A DNA stretch of 18,466 nt from Methanomicrobiales archaeon (GCA_013415575.1 JAAEES010000005.1:1-18466); one strand, 5' to 3'; shown: positions 1-7,763, counted from the first letter of the stretch. Program-made: numbers and translations. Notes: generated from the letters alone by a model not told the origin.

Positions 1-1164
1 CCCGATATCCCCGGAGAGGAACCATCCGTCAGGGAGGAACGATTCAGCCGTAGGGCCTGTCAGCCCCCAGTAGCCCTGCGCCACTGAAGGCCCCCGGAGT
101 GCAACCTCGCCGTTTTCCCCTGGCGGCAGGGTGATGGCCGGGTCAGCAGGGTCCACGATCTTCACCTCCGAGTACCCGACCGGGACCCCCACACTCCGGA
201 AGTTCCCCCGGAGTCCGGGAACTCCGGGCAGGGTGACGGTGCCAGTACCGACTACAACCGTCTCCGAGAGACCGTAGGCATTTGCCACCGGGATGGCATA
301 CCGCTGATCGAAGGCCTCCCAGATGGTGGGGAGAAGCTGCCCCCCGCCGCTGATGATTACCCGGACAGAAGACAGGTCTTCCTCCGTTCCGGCCGGAGCA
401 TTGCAGAGCGAGTGAATCACCGGTGGCATGCCAGAGAGCACGGTAATCCGGTATTCCCGGCACCATTCCAGGTACTCCGGAAGGGAGAACCGTTCCATGG
501 TGACATACGTCCCGCCGGCCCGAAGGACGGAAAGCCCCCAGCTCACGCCGACGTGTCCCATGGGGTAGATTCCCAGATACCGGTCGTCATGGGTCACTGA
601 GAGCACCTCGCGCTCGGTCTCCAGTGCTGCGATCCAGTTCCCATGGGTGAGCATTGCACCCTTGGGGCGCCCGGTTGTTCCTGCGGTGTACTGGAGCTGG
701 CAGAGATCGTCGTACCGGCAGTTGACGGCCCGGAATGGAGTGATGTTCGCAATGTCCGGCTGCCTGTCCTCATCAATAGTGAATACGGCTGCCAGTCCGG
801 GAGCCTGGTCCCTGACCGCATTCACCACTCCGGCACCATCGCTTCCATGAATCATCCCCCGGGCTCCGGCATCGGTCAGCATATGAAGAAGTTCGTCCTC
901 CTGGAATGCGATATTGGCCGGGACTGCCACGCCCCCAATCCTCCAGATGGCGAAGTAACTGATCAGGTAGGCTGGAATACTGTCGAGGTAGATGCAGACC
1001 CGGTCTCCTTTCCCGATTCCGAGCTCCATCAGGCTCATGGCCAGTCGATTTACTTCAGCCAGGAGCTCCCGGTATGAATAGCGTATCCCGCGGGAGGGGG
1101 CAATCAGTGCAGGCCGATCGCTGATCAGCGCGATATTGTCAAGAAATGTGGTGATATTCGGCAT
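1..1164 (-). CDS. AMP-forming acyl-CoA synthetase (ANL superfamily), C-terminus cut off by window edge
   Basis: The reading frame is open from ATG at 1164 to the left edge (388 codons, no stop), so the C-terminal part lies outside the window. The translation begins MPNITTFLDNIALISDRPAL. It carries the adenylate-forming core motifs: the phosphate loop YTAGTTGRPKG at residues 159-169, AYGLSE at 296-301, and the GWFLSGDIG motif at 380-388, whose Asp386 contacts the AMP ribose in this family. The missing end should hold the small lid domain with the catalytic lysine. Family members convert a carboxylic acid, ATP and CoA to acyl-CoA, AMP and pyrophosphate in the cytoplasm. The substrate cannot be told from sequence; medium or long-chain fatty acids or an aryl acid are possible. 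It follows the Cdc48 gene on the same strand after 80 bases but probably has its own promoter. Confidence 0.9.
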   Translation of the reverse strand, partial: MPNITTFLDNIALISDRPALIAPSRGIRYSYRELLAEVNRLAMSLMELGIGKGDRVCIYLDSIPAYLISYFAIWRIGGVAVPANIAFQEDELLHMLTDAGARGMIHGSDGAGVVNAVRDQAPGLAAVFTIDEDRQPDIANITPFRAVNCRYDDLCQLQYTAGTTGRPKGAMLTHGNWIAALETEREVLSVTHDDRYLGIYPMGHVGVSWGLSVLRAGGTYVTMERFSLPEYLEWCREYRITVLSGMPPVIHSLCNAPAGTEEDLSSVRVIISGGGQLLPTIWEAFDQRYAIPVANAYGLSETVVVGTGTVTLPGVPGLRGNFRSVGVPVGYSEVKIVDPADPAITLPPGENGEVALRGPSVAQGYWGLTGPTAESFLPDGWFLSGDIG

Positions 1165-1222
1165 CTGAAGGTTCCCTGCCTGCTATAAACTATACAATAG
1201 TGTATACAATTGTCCATCCTGA
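1165..1222 (-). promoter_or_regulatory. Probable promoter of the acyl-CoA synthetase gene, with small repeats
   Basis: On the minus strand an AT-rich CTATTGTATAG (1190-1200) lies about 27 bases upstream of position 1168, so transcription would start a few bases before the ATG. A second AT-rich TTTATAG (1183-1189) is too close to the ATG to be the TATA box. The region holds a direct repeat TATACAAT (plus-strand 1191-1198 and 1203-1210) and a perfect 8-base palindrome TGTATACA (1201-1208), which could be an operator. The promoter role is inferred from spacing only. Confidence 0.5.
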
Positions 1223-1237
1223 TATTTTTGTATTGCG

Positions 1238-1244
1238 AAAAAAA
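1238..1244 (-). terminator. T-tract terminator after the Cdc48/VAT gene
   Basis: Seven consecutive Ts on the minus strand follow directly after the TAA stop of the Cdc48 gene, with more T/A-rich sequence behind. Archaeal RNA polymerase commonly terminates at such T tracts without a hairpin. Confidence 0.55.
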
Positions 1245-3665
1245 TTACTGGTATTCCGGCGGTTGCACCTCGCGGGGAAGCCCTCCCTTGAAATGCTGCT
1301 GTATCCGGGAATAGAACTCACGCAGCCGTTCATTCATGGTCGGATGCACTTTATCCAGGCTCTGCTCGAAGTGTCGGAGTGTGACCGTCGTTACCTTTTC
1401 CCGCATGGCAAAGATCCCTGCCTCGCGGCAGAGAGCTTCAAGATCTGCACCGACATATCCGTCGGTCCGCTCTGTAATCGCCGAGATGACGCTATCCCGG
1501 GGTTCATCACGGAGGGAGAGGGCCCGTTCCATCATATGGTCCACCAGGAACTTCCTCCGTTGTCCCCGGTTGAGTTTTCCCTCTTTCTCAGCGACGATTT
1601 CCCCGGCAGCAGAAAGAGCTTCTTCAAGTGTGAACTCCCGGGAAGTCCCGAGGCGTTCGAGTATGGCATCGAGAGCAGTCTCGTCATATGGTCCGGTATT
1701 ATCAACCAGGACCTCGAGCAGGGAACCCTCAACGGGGGTGTATCGCAGATGAATGGAGAGGATCTTCTTTCTCCCCTCCCGATCCGGTTCTCCAATGTAG
1801 ACGAGGCGATCGAACCGTCCCGCCCGGAGCAGGGCGGGATCGACGAGCGTGGGCTGGTTGGTGGCCCCCATGACCACCACATCCTTCAGCTCTTCGAGAC
1901 CGTCAATCTCAGTCAGGATCTGGTTCAGCACCGTCTCCATCACGTGCGAGCCGAGTTCGGAACCGCGGGCAGGGGCAAGGGCATCGAGCTCATCGAAGAA
2001 GATGATTGACGGGGCGACCTGCCGGGCTTTCTTGAAGATCTCCCTGACCGCCCGTTCACTTTCCCCGACCCACTTGGAGAGGAGCTGGGGTCCCCTGATG
2101 GCAATAAAATTGGCCCCGCTCTCGTTGGCAACCGCCTTCGCGATCAGTGTTTTCCCGGTTCCCGGAGGTCCATACAGGAGGACCCCCCGCGGCGGGTTGA
2201 TGCCAAGCTCATCGAACCGTGCCCGTTCGGTCAGAGGAAGTTCCACGGCTTCGCAGACTTCCTGCTTTGCCTCTTCAAGCCCCCCGACATCGTTCCAGGT
2301 CACATGGGTGACTTCCAGCATCACCTCCCGCATTGCGCTCGGGCTGACATCCCGGAGAGCAGACCGGAAGTCTCCTGCGTTGACCTCCATCCGGTCGAGG
2401 ATCTCCTGCTCAATCTCATCAACGTCGAGATTGATCTCAGGGAGATAGCGCCGCAGGGCACGGATGGCCGCCTCACGGGCAAGGGCGGCAAGATCGGCCC
2501 CCACAAACCCATGGGTCCTCTGTCCAAGCCTCTCGAGGCTCACATCCTCGGCAAGCGGCATTCCGCGGGTATGGATCTTCATGATATCGATCCGGTCCGG
2601 TTCGCTCGGAACCCCGATCTCGATCTCGCGATCGAAGCGTCCCGGACGTCGGAGTGCAGGGTCGATGGCATCAACCCGGTTGGTGGCGCCGATAACCACC
2701 ACCTGCCCCCGTTCCTCGAGCCCGTCCATCATGGTGAGGAGCTGGGCGACCACCCGGCGTTCCACCTCGCCGGTCACTTCTTCCCTCCGCGGTGTTATGG
2801 AGTCCAGTTCATCGATGAAGATTATGGAGGGGGCATTCTCCTCAGCCTCTTCAAAAATCTCCCGGAGCTTCTGCTCGCTCTCCCCGTAGTACTTCGAGAT
2901 TACCTCCGGGCCGGCAATTGAGATGAAATGTGCCCCACTCTCGCTCGCCACCGCCTTGGCAATCAGCGTCTTTCCTGTTCCCGGCGGACCGTAGAGGAGA
3001 ACCCCTTTCGGCGGTTCAATCCCCAGCTTCTGGAAGAGCTCAGGGTGGCGCATCGGGAGCTCGATCATCTCCCGCACCCGTTGCAGCTCGTCCTTCAGCC
3101 CGCCGATATCCTCATAAGAGATCCGTTTCAACCCCTCAAAACCCGCGGCCGGTTTCTCGCTGAACTCTATCTCAGTATTCTTGGTGATGATGACAGCCTG
3201 CTCCGGCTCGATCTCGACAACCTTATAGGAGACAATCTGGGGCTGGAGAAACGGCAGCCCGATCATGATGGGTACCGAATCGTTCTTGACCACCGGAAAA
3301 TCGATCAGGGCATTCAGGACGTTCGGGTTGTTGCTGACCGGGATGTTCCTGGGCAGATCTTCAGGAGGGGCAAGAACAACCCTTTTTGCCTCGATCTCGT
3401 CCTTGATGGGGCTGATCCGGACCGTGTCTCCGATGCTCACACCGGCATTGGTTCGGGTGAAATTGTCGATCCTGATCTTGTTCTGGTTCCAGTCCTCTAC
3501 CAGGGACCGCCAGACCTTGGCAACCGTCCGCCGCTTCCCTTCCACTGAAACGATATCGCCGGGAGATATTTTCAGGTACAGCATGGTTTCAGGGTCGAGC
3601 CGGGCCTTTCCACCACCCTGATCCCCGGGGTATGCGCTATCGACCTTCAGAAAAATCTCGGGCAT
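1245..3665 (-). CDS. Cdc48/VAT-type double AAA+ ATPase
   Basis: An 806-residue protein-unfolding ATPase, the archaeal counterpart of p97/Cdc48. It acts in the cytoplasm as a hexamer that threads proteins through its pore, often towards the proteasome. Residues 1-180 form the VAT-like N domain (MPEIFLKV, GGGKARLDP). ATPase D1 has Walker A GPPGTGKT at 226-233, Walker B IIFIDELD at 281-288 and pore loop KYYG at 258-261. D2 has Walker A GPPGTGKT at 499-506 and Walker B IIFFDEL at 554-560. About 85 residues (roughly 643-728) sit between the D2 core and the GYVGADLEALCREA helical lid; typical archaeal homologues are nearer 730-760 residues and lack this. The start at 3665 was chosen because family members begin here and because the likely TATA box puts the transcript start near 3668. 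An upstream in-frame ATG (3680) and GTG (3686) would lie before it. The protein ends in EYQ. Confidence 0.93.
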   Translation of the reverse strand: MPEIFLKVDSAYPGDQGGGKARLDPETMLYLKISPGDIVSVEGKRRTVAKVWRSLVEDWNQNKIRIDNFTRTNAGVSIGDTVRISPIKDEIEAKRVVLAPPEDLPRNIPVSNNPNVLNALIDFPVVKNDSVPIMIGLPFLQPQIVSYKVVEIEPEQAVIITKNTEIEFSEKPAAGFEGLKRISYEDIGGLKDELQRVREMIELPMRHPELFQKLGIEPPKGVLLYGPPGTGKTLIAKAVASESGAHFISIAGPEVISKYYGESEQKLREIFEEAEENAPSIIFIDELDSITPRREEVTGEVERRVVAQLLTMMDGLEERGQVVVIGATNRVDAIDPALRRPGRFDREIEIGVPSEPDRIDIMKIHTRGMPLAEDVSLERLGQRTHGFVGADLAALAREAAIRALRRYLPEINLDVDEIEQEILDRMEVNAGDFRSALRDVSPSAMREVMLEVTHVTWNDVGGLEEAKQEVCEAVELPLTERARFDELGINPPRGVLLYGPPGTGKTLIAKAVANESGANFIAIRGPQLLSKWVGESERAVREIFKKARQVAPSIIFFDELDALAPARGSELGSHVMETVLNQILTEIDGLEELKDVVVMGATNQPTLVDPALLRAGRFDRLVYIGEPDREGRKKILSIHLRYTPVEGSLLEVLVDNTGPYDETALDAILERLGTSREFTLEEALSAAGEIVAEKEGKLNRGQRRKFLVDHMMERALSLRDEPRDSVISAITERTDGYVGADLEALCREAGIFAMREKVTTVTLRHFEQSLDKVHPTMNERLREFYSRIQQHFKGGLPREVQPPEYQ

Positions 3666-3711
3666 CACCTTAAAAGTCATATACACAGGGATTTATAGAT
3701 ACTGTTGATTT
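3666..3711. promoter_or_regulatory. Compact divergent promoter between the Cdc48/VAT gene and larC
   Basis: Only 46 bases separate the two start codons. On the minus strand CTATAAATC (about 3690-3698) lies about 27 bases before 3667, giving an essentially leaderless Cdc48 transcript. On the plus strand CATATACA (3678-3685) lies about 27 bases before 3709, again giving a leaderless larC transcript at ATG 3712. The two core promoters therefore interleave, each TATA box lying inside the other promoter's footprint. Box assignments are inferred from spacing. Confidence 0.5.
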
Positions 3712-4896
3712 ATGCGCCTGCTCGTCTTTGATCCCTTCCGGGGTGCTTCTGGGGATATGGTCACCGCAGCCCTCCTGCATCTCGGTGCAGACAGGGAGGC
3801 CGTGGTATCGGCAATGGCCTCAGTGGTCGGTGAGCCTGAGATAACCCTGGTGGACCGGTCCGGAATCCGTGGCCTCTCCCTGAAAACCCGTGCCCGGCCT
3901 GTCCGAAGGACATTCGATGAGGTTATCAGCCGGGTGAACAGTGCCCGTGCCCCGGAACAAGCAATTGCCATGGCCATCCGGGTTTTTATGCGAATCGACC
4001 GGGCAGAGCGTGAAATTCACGGGGAATCGGCCCACTTTCACGAGGTCGGAGCGGATGACGCCGTCGCCGATATTGTCGGGGCCTGCACCGCATTCGATTC
4101 ACTTGACCCGGATGGCTGCGTTGTTCTCCCGGTTTCCCTTGGCGGAGGGTCGATCTCCGGTACCCATGGAACCTACCCGGTTCCAGCTCCTGCCACCCTT
4201 GCGATCCTCCGGGAATCGGGACTTTCTGTATCTCTCGGAACCGTTTCTGACGGTGAACTCTGCACACCCACAGGAGCAGCTCTCCTCTCCGAGTTCTCAA
4301 CCCTCCCGGGTCTCCGTGATCTCAGGTACTCCGTGCTCGCTGTCGGATATGGTGCAGGTTCCCGGAACCCGGAGGATATTCCGAACGTTCTAAGGGCCAT
4401 GGTTATCGACTCTTCCGATCCAGGGGAGACGGATGCCGTAGATATCCTTGAGACAAATGTCGATGATGTGAGTGCCGAGGTCATCGCCTACACCTTCTCA
4501 CGATTGGTCGGCGAGGGTGCTTATGATGTAAGCGCCTTCCCCTGCACTATGAAGAAGGGGAGACCCGGGCACCTCATCCGGGTCGTTGTACCGGCGGGGG
4601 CCGGGGAGCGTCTGGCCTCCGTCATGGCCAGAGAACTGGGTACCCTCGGGATCCGCTGCATCCCGGCGGTGCACCGATTTGCAGCTGAGCGCTCGGTCCG
4701 GGAGGTGCCGGTGATCATCCAGGGAAGGGAGCGAATGGTGCATGTGAAATGCGCTCTCCTCGGCGGACAGATCTTCTCACTCAAAGCTGAGTACGATGAT
4801 ACCAGCGCCATTGCAAAGGAGACAGGAATCCCGGTGCGGACCATTGCCCGGATGGCCGAATCCAGGGCCTGGGAACTGGTCAGGAATCCGGATTGA
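3712..4896 (+). CDS. larC: LarC-family nickel-pincer cofactor biosynthesis protein (nickel insertion, DUF111)
   Basis: The 394-residue protein matches LarC along its length. It has the N-terminal DPFRGASGDM (7-16), a histidine-rich AHFHEVGADDAVADIVG (107-123), HGTYPVPAPAT (152-162), GELCTPTGAALL (181-192), NVDDVSAE (249-256) and MKKGRPGH (280-287). In lactate racemase maturation LarC is the CTP-dependent cyclometallase that places nickel into the pyridinium-dithiocarboxylate pincer cofactor in the cytoplasm. No larA, larB or larE is visible here, so the client enzyme is unknown. Many methanogens also carry LarC homologues without an obvious racemase. It is first in a run with radB, the thioredoxin-like gene and ccdA; its TGA overlaps the radB ATG (TGATG). 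A link to nickel supply in this methanogen is plausible but unproven. Confidence 0.9.
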   Translation: MRLLVFDPFRGASGDMVTAALLHLGADREAVVSAMASVVGEPEITLVDRSGIRGLSLKTRARPVRRTFDEVISRVNSARAPEQAIAMAIRVFMRIDRAEREIHGESAHFHEVGADDAVADIVGACTAFDSLDPDGCVVLPVSLGGGSISGTHGTYPVPAPATLAILRESGLSVSLGTVSDGELCTPTGAALLSEFSTLPGLRDLRYSVLAVGYGAGSRNPEDIPNVLRAMVIDSSDPGETDAVDILETNVDDVSAEVIAYTFSRLVGEGAYDVSAFPCTMKKGRPGHLIRVVVPAGAGERLASVMARELGTLGIRCIPAVHRFAAERSVREVPVIIQGRERMVHVKCALLGGQIFSLKAEYDDTSAIAKETGIPVRTIARMAESRAWELVRNPD

Positions 4897-5585
4897 TGAA
4901 CGACGAGCGGTTGAGCACCGGTGTTCCCGCCTTTGACGCCCTCCTTGGCGGAGGTCTTGAACCAAGGGTCATCACCCAGCTCTACGGGGGACCAGGCAGC
5001 GGGAAGAGTGTGCTGTGCATCATCGCAGCGGTCAGCTGTCTGCGAGCCGGAAAGGGGGTAATCTTCATCGATACGGAAGGATTCTCTATTGAACGATTCC
5101 GGCAGGTTGCCGGGGAAGAGGCCGAAGCACTCGCCCGCGAGCTCATCCTCTATGAACCCCATGATTTCGAACAGCAGGGGATTATGATCGCGGGTATCGG
5201 GCGCCACCTGGTCGGGGGCAGGATTGGTCTCATCGTCATGGACTCGGCCACAGGCCTCTACCGCACCCAGCTGGACAAGGGTTTGGACACCATGCAGCGC
5301 TTATCCAAACAGATCATTCATCTCCTCGGGTATGCCAAAAAGCACAACATCCCGATCATCATCACCAACCAGGTTTACATGGATGTCCAGAGGAACGTCT
5401 TTGTCGGTCTCGGCGGCACCGCACTCGCCCATATCTCCAAGGTCATTGTGCGGATCGACCGGATGAACGGAAGCAGGAGGGCCGTTCTTGAAAAACACCG
5501 GTCGCGCCCTGGCGGCGGTTTGTTTATTTTCGACATCGTAGAACGGGGCATCGCGGTCCGGGAGCGTGCATATGATACCCGCTAG
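4896..5585 (+). CDS. radB: RadB, archaeal RecA/Rad51-family recombinase paralogue
   Basis: The 229-residue protein starts MNDERLSTGVPAFDALLGGG, typical of RadB. It has Walker A GGPGSGKS at 31-38 and Walker B GLIVMDS at 111-117. RadB is essentially the RecA-fold core without the N-terminal helix-hairpin-helix domain of RadA, and the length here fits. It binds DNA and ATP and assists RadA in homologous recombination and repair. The ATG at 4896 overlaps the larC stop by one base and matches the family N-terminus; an in-frame TTG one codon upstream is a less likely start. Its 3' end overlaps the next gene by 14 bases, so it is probably co-transcribed and translationally coupled with its neighbours. 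Confidence 0.92.
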   Translation: MNDERLSTGVPAFDALLGGGLEPRVITQLYGGPGSGKSVLCIIAAVSCLRAGKGVIFIDTEGFSIERFRQVAGEEAEALARELILYEPHDFEQQGIMIAGIGRHLVGGRIGLIVMDSATGLYRTQLDKGLDTMQRLSKQIIHLLGYAKKHNIPIIITNQVYMDVQRNVFVGLGGTALAHISKVIVRIDRMNGSRRAVLEKHRSRPGGGLFIFDIVERGIAVRERAYDTR

Positions 5586-6135
5586 GGGAAAAGGACAGAG
5601 ATGTTCATCGCCGGGGGTGGGGAAGGCCGTTTTTACCGTCTCCGTACTCCTGGCCCTGCTGATGCTTGCCGGCTGTGCAGACAACTCCGGCGGAGGCACT
5701 GATGAGTCCTGGCGGACAACAGAGCTCACCGATGTCCGCACCGGTGAAGTCTTCTCGGTGAGTATGTACCCTGATCGCCCGGTGCTCATCCAGACCTTTA
5801 CCATCACATGCCCGGTCTGTATGATGCAGCAGGAGGAGATTACCCGGCTGGAGCGGGAGGGGGCCGTCCCGTTTGTCCTGATAGGTCTTGATGTCGACCC
5901 GAACGGTGACAATGGATCGCTCCTCCGTTACACTGAACAGAAGGGGTATACCGGCCGGTATGCCCGTTCGCCTCCCGGCATGACCCGATCGCTGGTCGAT
6001 CGGTTCGGGATGACCGTACTCTCCCCGGCCCAGGCTCCGCTCATCCTGGTGTGCCCGGACGGCCCGGCAGGGCTCCTCTCCCCGGGAATCAAGAGCGCCG
6101 CAGATCTCGCGCAGGTTCTCTCCGGGTGCCGGTAA
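5572..6135 (+). CDS. Thioredoxin-like (TlpA/ResA-type) lipoprotein with a CPVC active site
   Basis: The 187-residue protein has a hydrophobic signal at about 20-34 ending in the lipobox LAGC, so Cys35 is the likely lipid anchor. A thioredoxin-fold domain follows with the redox pair TCPVC (Cys80, Cys83) and a likely cis-proline (QAPLIL, Pro157). It should act on the outer face of the membrane as a thiol-disulfide oxidoreductase. The ATG at 5572 has GGGAG seven bases upstream and lies inside the end of radB; a GTG two codons earlier is less likely. The stop overlaps the start of ccdA (TAATG), whose product typically passes electrons across the membrane to just such a protein. The natural substrate is unknown. 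Confidence 0.8.
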   Translation: MIPARGKGQRCSSPGVGKAVFTVSVLLALLMLAGCADNSGGGTDESWRTTELTDVRTGEVFSVSMYPDRPVLIQTFTITCPVCMMQQEEITRLEREGAVPFVLIGLDVDPNGDNGSLLRYTEQKGYTGRYARSPPGMTRSLVDRFGMTVLSPAQAPLILVCPDGPAGLLSPGIKSAADLAQVLSGCR

Positions 6136-6809
6136 TGCTCCCGGACTGGGGCGTGGCATTCACCGCCGGGCTCCTTGCACCACTTGGGGCGGTATGCGTC
6201 CTTCCCCTCTATCCCGGATACATCTCCTTCCTTTCCGGGCAGGCCGGGGCTGCAGAAGGACTGCGGGCGCGTGTCATCCTCGGCCTCATTGCCGGTGGGG
6301 GAATTCTCGTCTCCATGCTTGCCTTCGGACTGATCGTGGTATCGCTCCTCGCTCTGCCAATTTCCGGTGCTCTGGGCATCATCTCACCCGCCGCCTATAC
6401 CGTGCTCCTGGTCCTCGGTCTGCTCCTCATCAGCGGCCGGAGCCCGGAGATCCCTCTGCCGGCACCCCGGATCCCTGCTGAGAAGGGGCCGTTTCTCGGC
6501 GCTTTCTTGTTCGGCCTCTTCTTCGGGATTCTTATCCTTCCCTGCAATGCGGCCCCGGTGGCCATCCTGCTCGCCCTGTCCACCAGTGCACTGGGTTTCC
6601 TCTCCAGCCTGGCAAGCTTCATCCTGTTCGGTGCAGGGATGGCCGTACCACTTGTCGCCATTTCCGCTGTATCGGCCTTGAAGGGGAACCAGATAACGGA
6701 CATGCTCGTGAATCACCGGCGAACTATCAACCTGCTGACCGGCATTCTGATGGTCGCGGTGTCTGTGTACTACCTCTTCGGGGTCTTCCGTGTGCAGGAT
6801 ATGATATAG
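6135..6809 (+). CDS. ccdA: CcdA/DsbD-type transmembrane thiol electron carrier
   Basis: A 224-residue, very hydrophobic protein with about six membrane segments. The two halves each carry the hallmark cysteine next to prolines: CVLPLYPGY (Cys21) and LPCNAAPVA (Cys137). These cysteines relay reducing power from cytoplasmic thioredoxin to extracytoplasmic thiol proteins. The neighbouring CPVC lipoprotein is the natural partner, and the genes overlap by one base. A longer frame reaching back to 6051 exists, but the ATG at 6135 gives the family-typical N-terminus and sits on the TAATG junction. Hydrogenotrophic methanogens of this type normally lack c-type cytochromes, so a role in general extracellular disulfide reduction is more likely than haem-protein maturation. 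Confidence 0.85.
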   Translation: MLPDWGVAFTAGLLAPLGAVCVLPLYPGYISFLSGQAGAAEGLRARVILGLIAGGGILVSMLAFGLIVVSLLALPISGALGIISPAAYTVLLVLGLLLISGRSPEIPLPAPRIPAEKGPFLGAFLFGLFFGILILPCNAAPVAILLALSTSALGFLSSLASFILFGAGMAVPLVAISAVSALKGNQITDMLVNHRRTINLLTGILMVAVSVYYLFGVFRVQDMI

Positions 6810-6878
6810 AGGGGAACCCTCCCTTCACCGAACCGGGGGTGGGGATCAGTCAAGGGGGTTCGAGAAGAGCGATAGTGG

Positions 6879-6902
6879 TCCGGTGGCTGGACCGGCACCG
6901 GA
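6879..6902. repeat. GC-rich inverted repeat between convergent ccdA and dapF
   Basis: TCCGGTG at 6879-6885 pairs perfectly with CACCGGA at 6896-6902 around a 10-base loop. It lies 70 bases after the ccdA stop and about 30 bases after the dapF stop on the other strand, so it could fold in both transcripts. No T tract follows on either strand. The rest of the 122-base gap (6810-6931) holds only a small hairpin GAGGG-GAA-CCCTC at 6809-6821, directly at the ccdA stop. Confidence 0.45.
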
Positions 6903-6931
6903 ATCCGTTGACAGGAGAGTAGGGAACCTGT

Positions 6932-7750
6932 TCAGAAGCTGATGACTCCCTTGAACACCGTTGTTGCGGGGCCGGTTGTCCTCGTAACCTCTCCAAGGTG
7001 GATAATGAGGGGCCCCCCCTTCGTCTCGACAGTGATCGGAGAGCTGGCAAACCCGAGACGATGAGCGATAGCTGCAGCGGCCGTTGCCCCGGTCCCGCAG
7101 GAGAGCGTCTCTCCCTCGACTCCCCGCTCAAAGGTCCTGATCCTGAGGGTGTTTCCTCCTGACCGCTCCACAAAATTGACATTTGCCCCTTTGGGAAATG
7201 TCCGGTGATGCCGGATCGCGGGACCGGCCTCTTCCGGATTGACAGATTCGACATCATCCACGAACACGACCGCATGAGGTACCCCGGTGTTCACTGCATA
7301 CACCTCGGAGCCTTCTATGGTTTCCCGGTATTCCCCCTCACCGGTCGCCGGGATGTTTTTCCGGTCAAACTTCGGTTCGGGCATATCGATGGTGGCCATG
7401 AAGGTATCATTTTCATACCCCATCTCCACCCGGATGATTCCGGCCATGGTCTCGACCGAGCAGATTTTCTCAACATATCCGGTATCGTAGGCGTACTTGG
7501 CAAAACAGCGGATTCCATTTCCGCACATCTCGGCTTCGCTTTCGTCCGGCTGGAAGAGGCGCATCCGGAGGTCGGCCTTCGCTGACCGCTGGAGGTAGAG
7601 CACTCCGTCCCCACCGATGCCAAATCGCCGGTCACAGTACAGGGCGGCAAACTGGGCCTTCATCTCATCCGGAATGCACTGGCACCCGTATTCATCGATC
7701 AGGATAAAATCATTCCCGTTTCCATGCAGTTTCATGAATTCCAGATCCAT
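6932..7750 (-). CDS. dapF: Diaminopimelate epimerase
   Basis: The 272-residue protein interconverts LL- and meso-diaminopimelate in lysine biosynthesis, in the cytoplasm and without a cofactor. The N-terminal KLHGNGNDF (7-15) is typical. Both catalytic cysteines are present: Cys76 in EAEMCGNGIRCF and Cys218 in ETLSCGTGA, with Glu209 in TFERGVEGE. The length matches the family. The ATG at 7750 has a good ribosome binding site (GAGGAG five bases upstream); a later ATG at MKLHGNG is possible but less likely. It is the last gene of a minus-strand operon, starting 13 bases after the stop of a 71-residue protein, itself coupled to ribose 1,5-bisphosphate isomerase. Confidence 0.95.
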   Translation of the reverse strand: MDLEFMKLHGNGNDFILIDEYGCQCIPDEMKAQFAALYCDRRFGIGGDGVLYLQRSAKADLRMRLFQPDESEAEMCGNGIRCFAKYAYDTGYVEKICSVETMAGIIRVEMGYENDTFMATIDMPEPKFDRKNIPATGEGEYRETIEGSEVYAVNTGVPHAVVFVDDVESVNPEEAGPAIRHHRTFPKGANVNFVERSGGNTLRIRTFERGVEGETLSCGTGATAAAAIAHRLGFASSPITVETKGGPLIIHLGEVTRTTGPATTVFKGVISF

Positions 7751-7763
7751 ACGCTCTCCTCGG

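Noticed and set aside
1..850. Short frames on both strands within 143-1077
   Set aside because: They are shadows of the acyl-CoA synthetase, which is open across the whole stretch and carries all ANL motifs.
1200..2009. Long plus-strand frame of 269 codons
   Set aside because: It lies wholly antisense to the Cdc48 gene with its clear AAA+ motifs; long antisense frames are common in GC-rich coding DNA.
2304..2921. Plus-strand frame of 205 codons
   Set aside because: Antisense shadow of Cdc48 with no recognisable family and no promoter.
6051..6134. N-terminal extension of CcdA
   Set aside because: It lies inside the thioredoxin-like gene and adds an arginine-rich, non-membrane stretch; the TAATG junction at 6135 is the better start.
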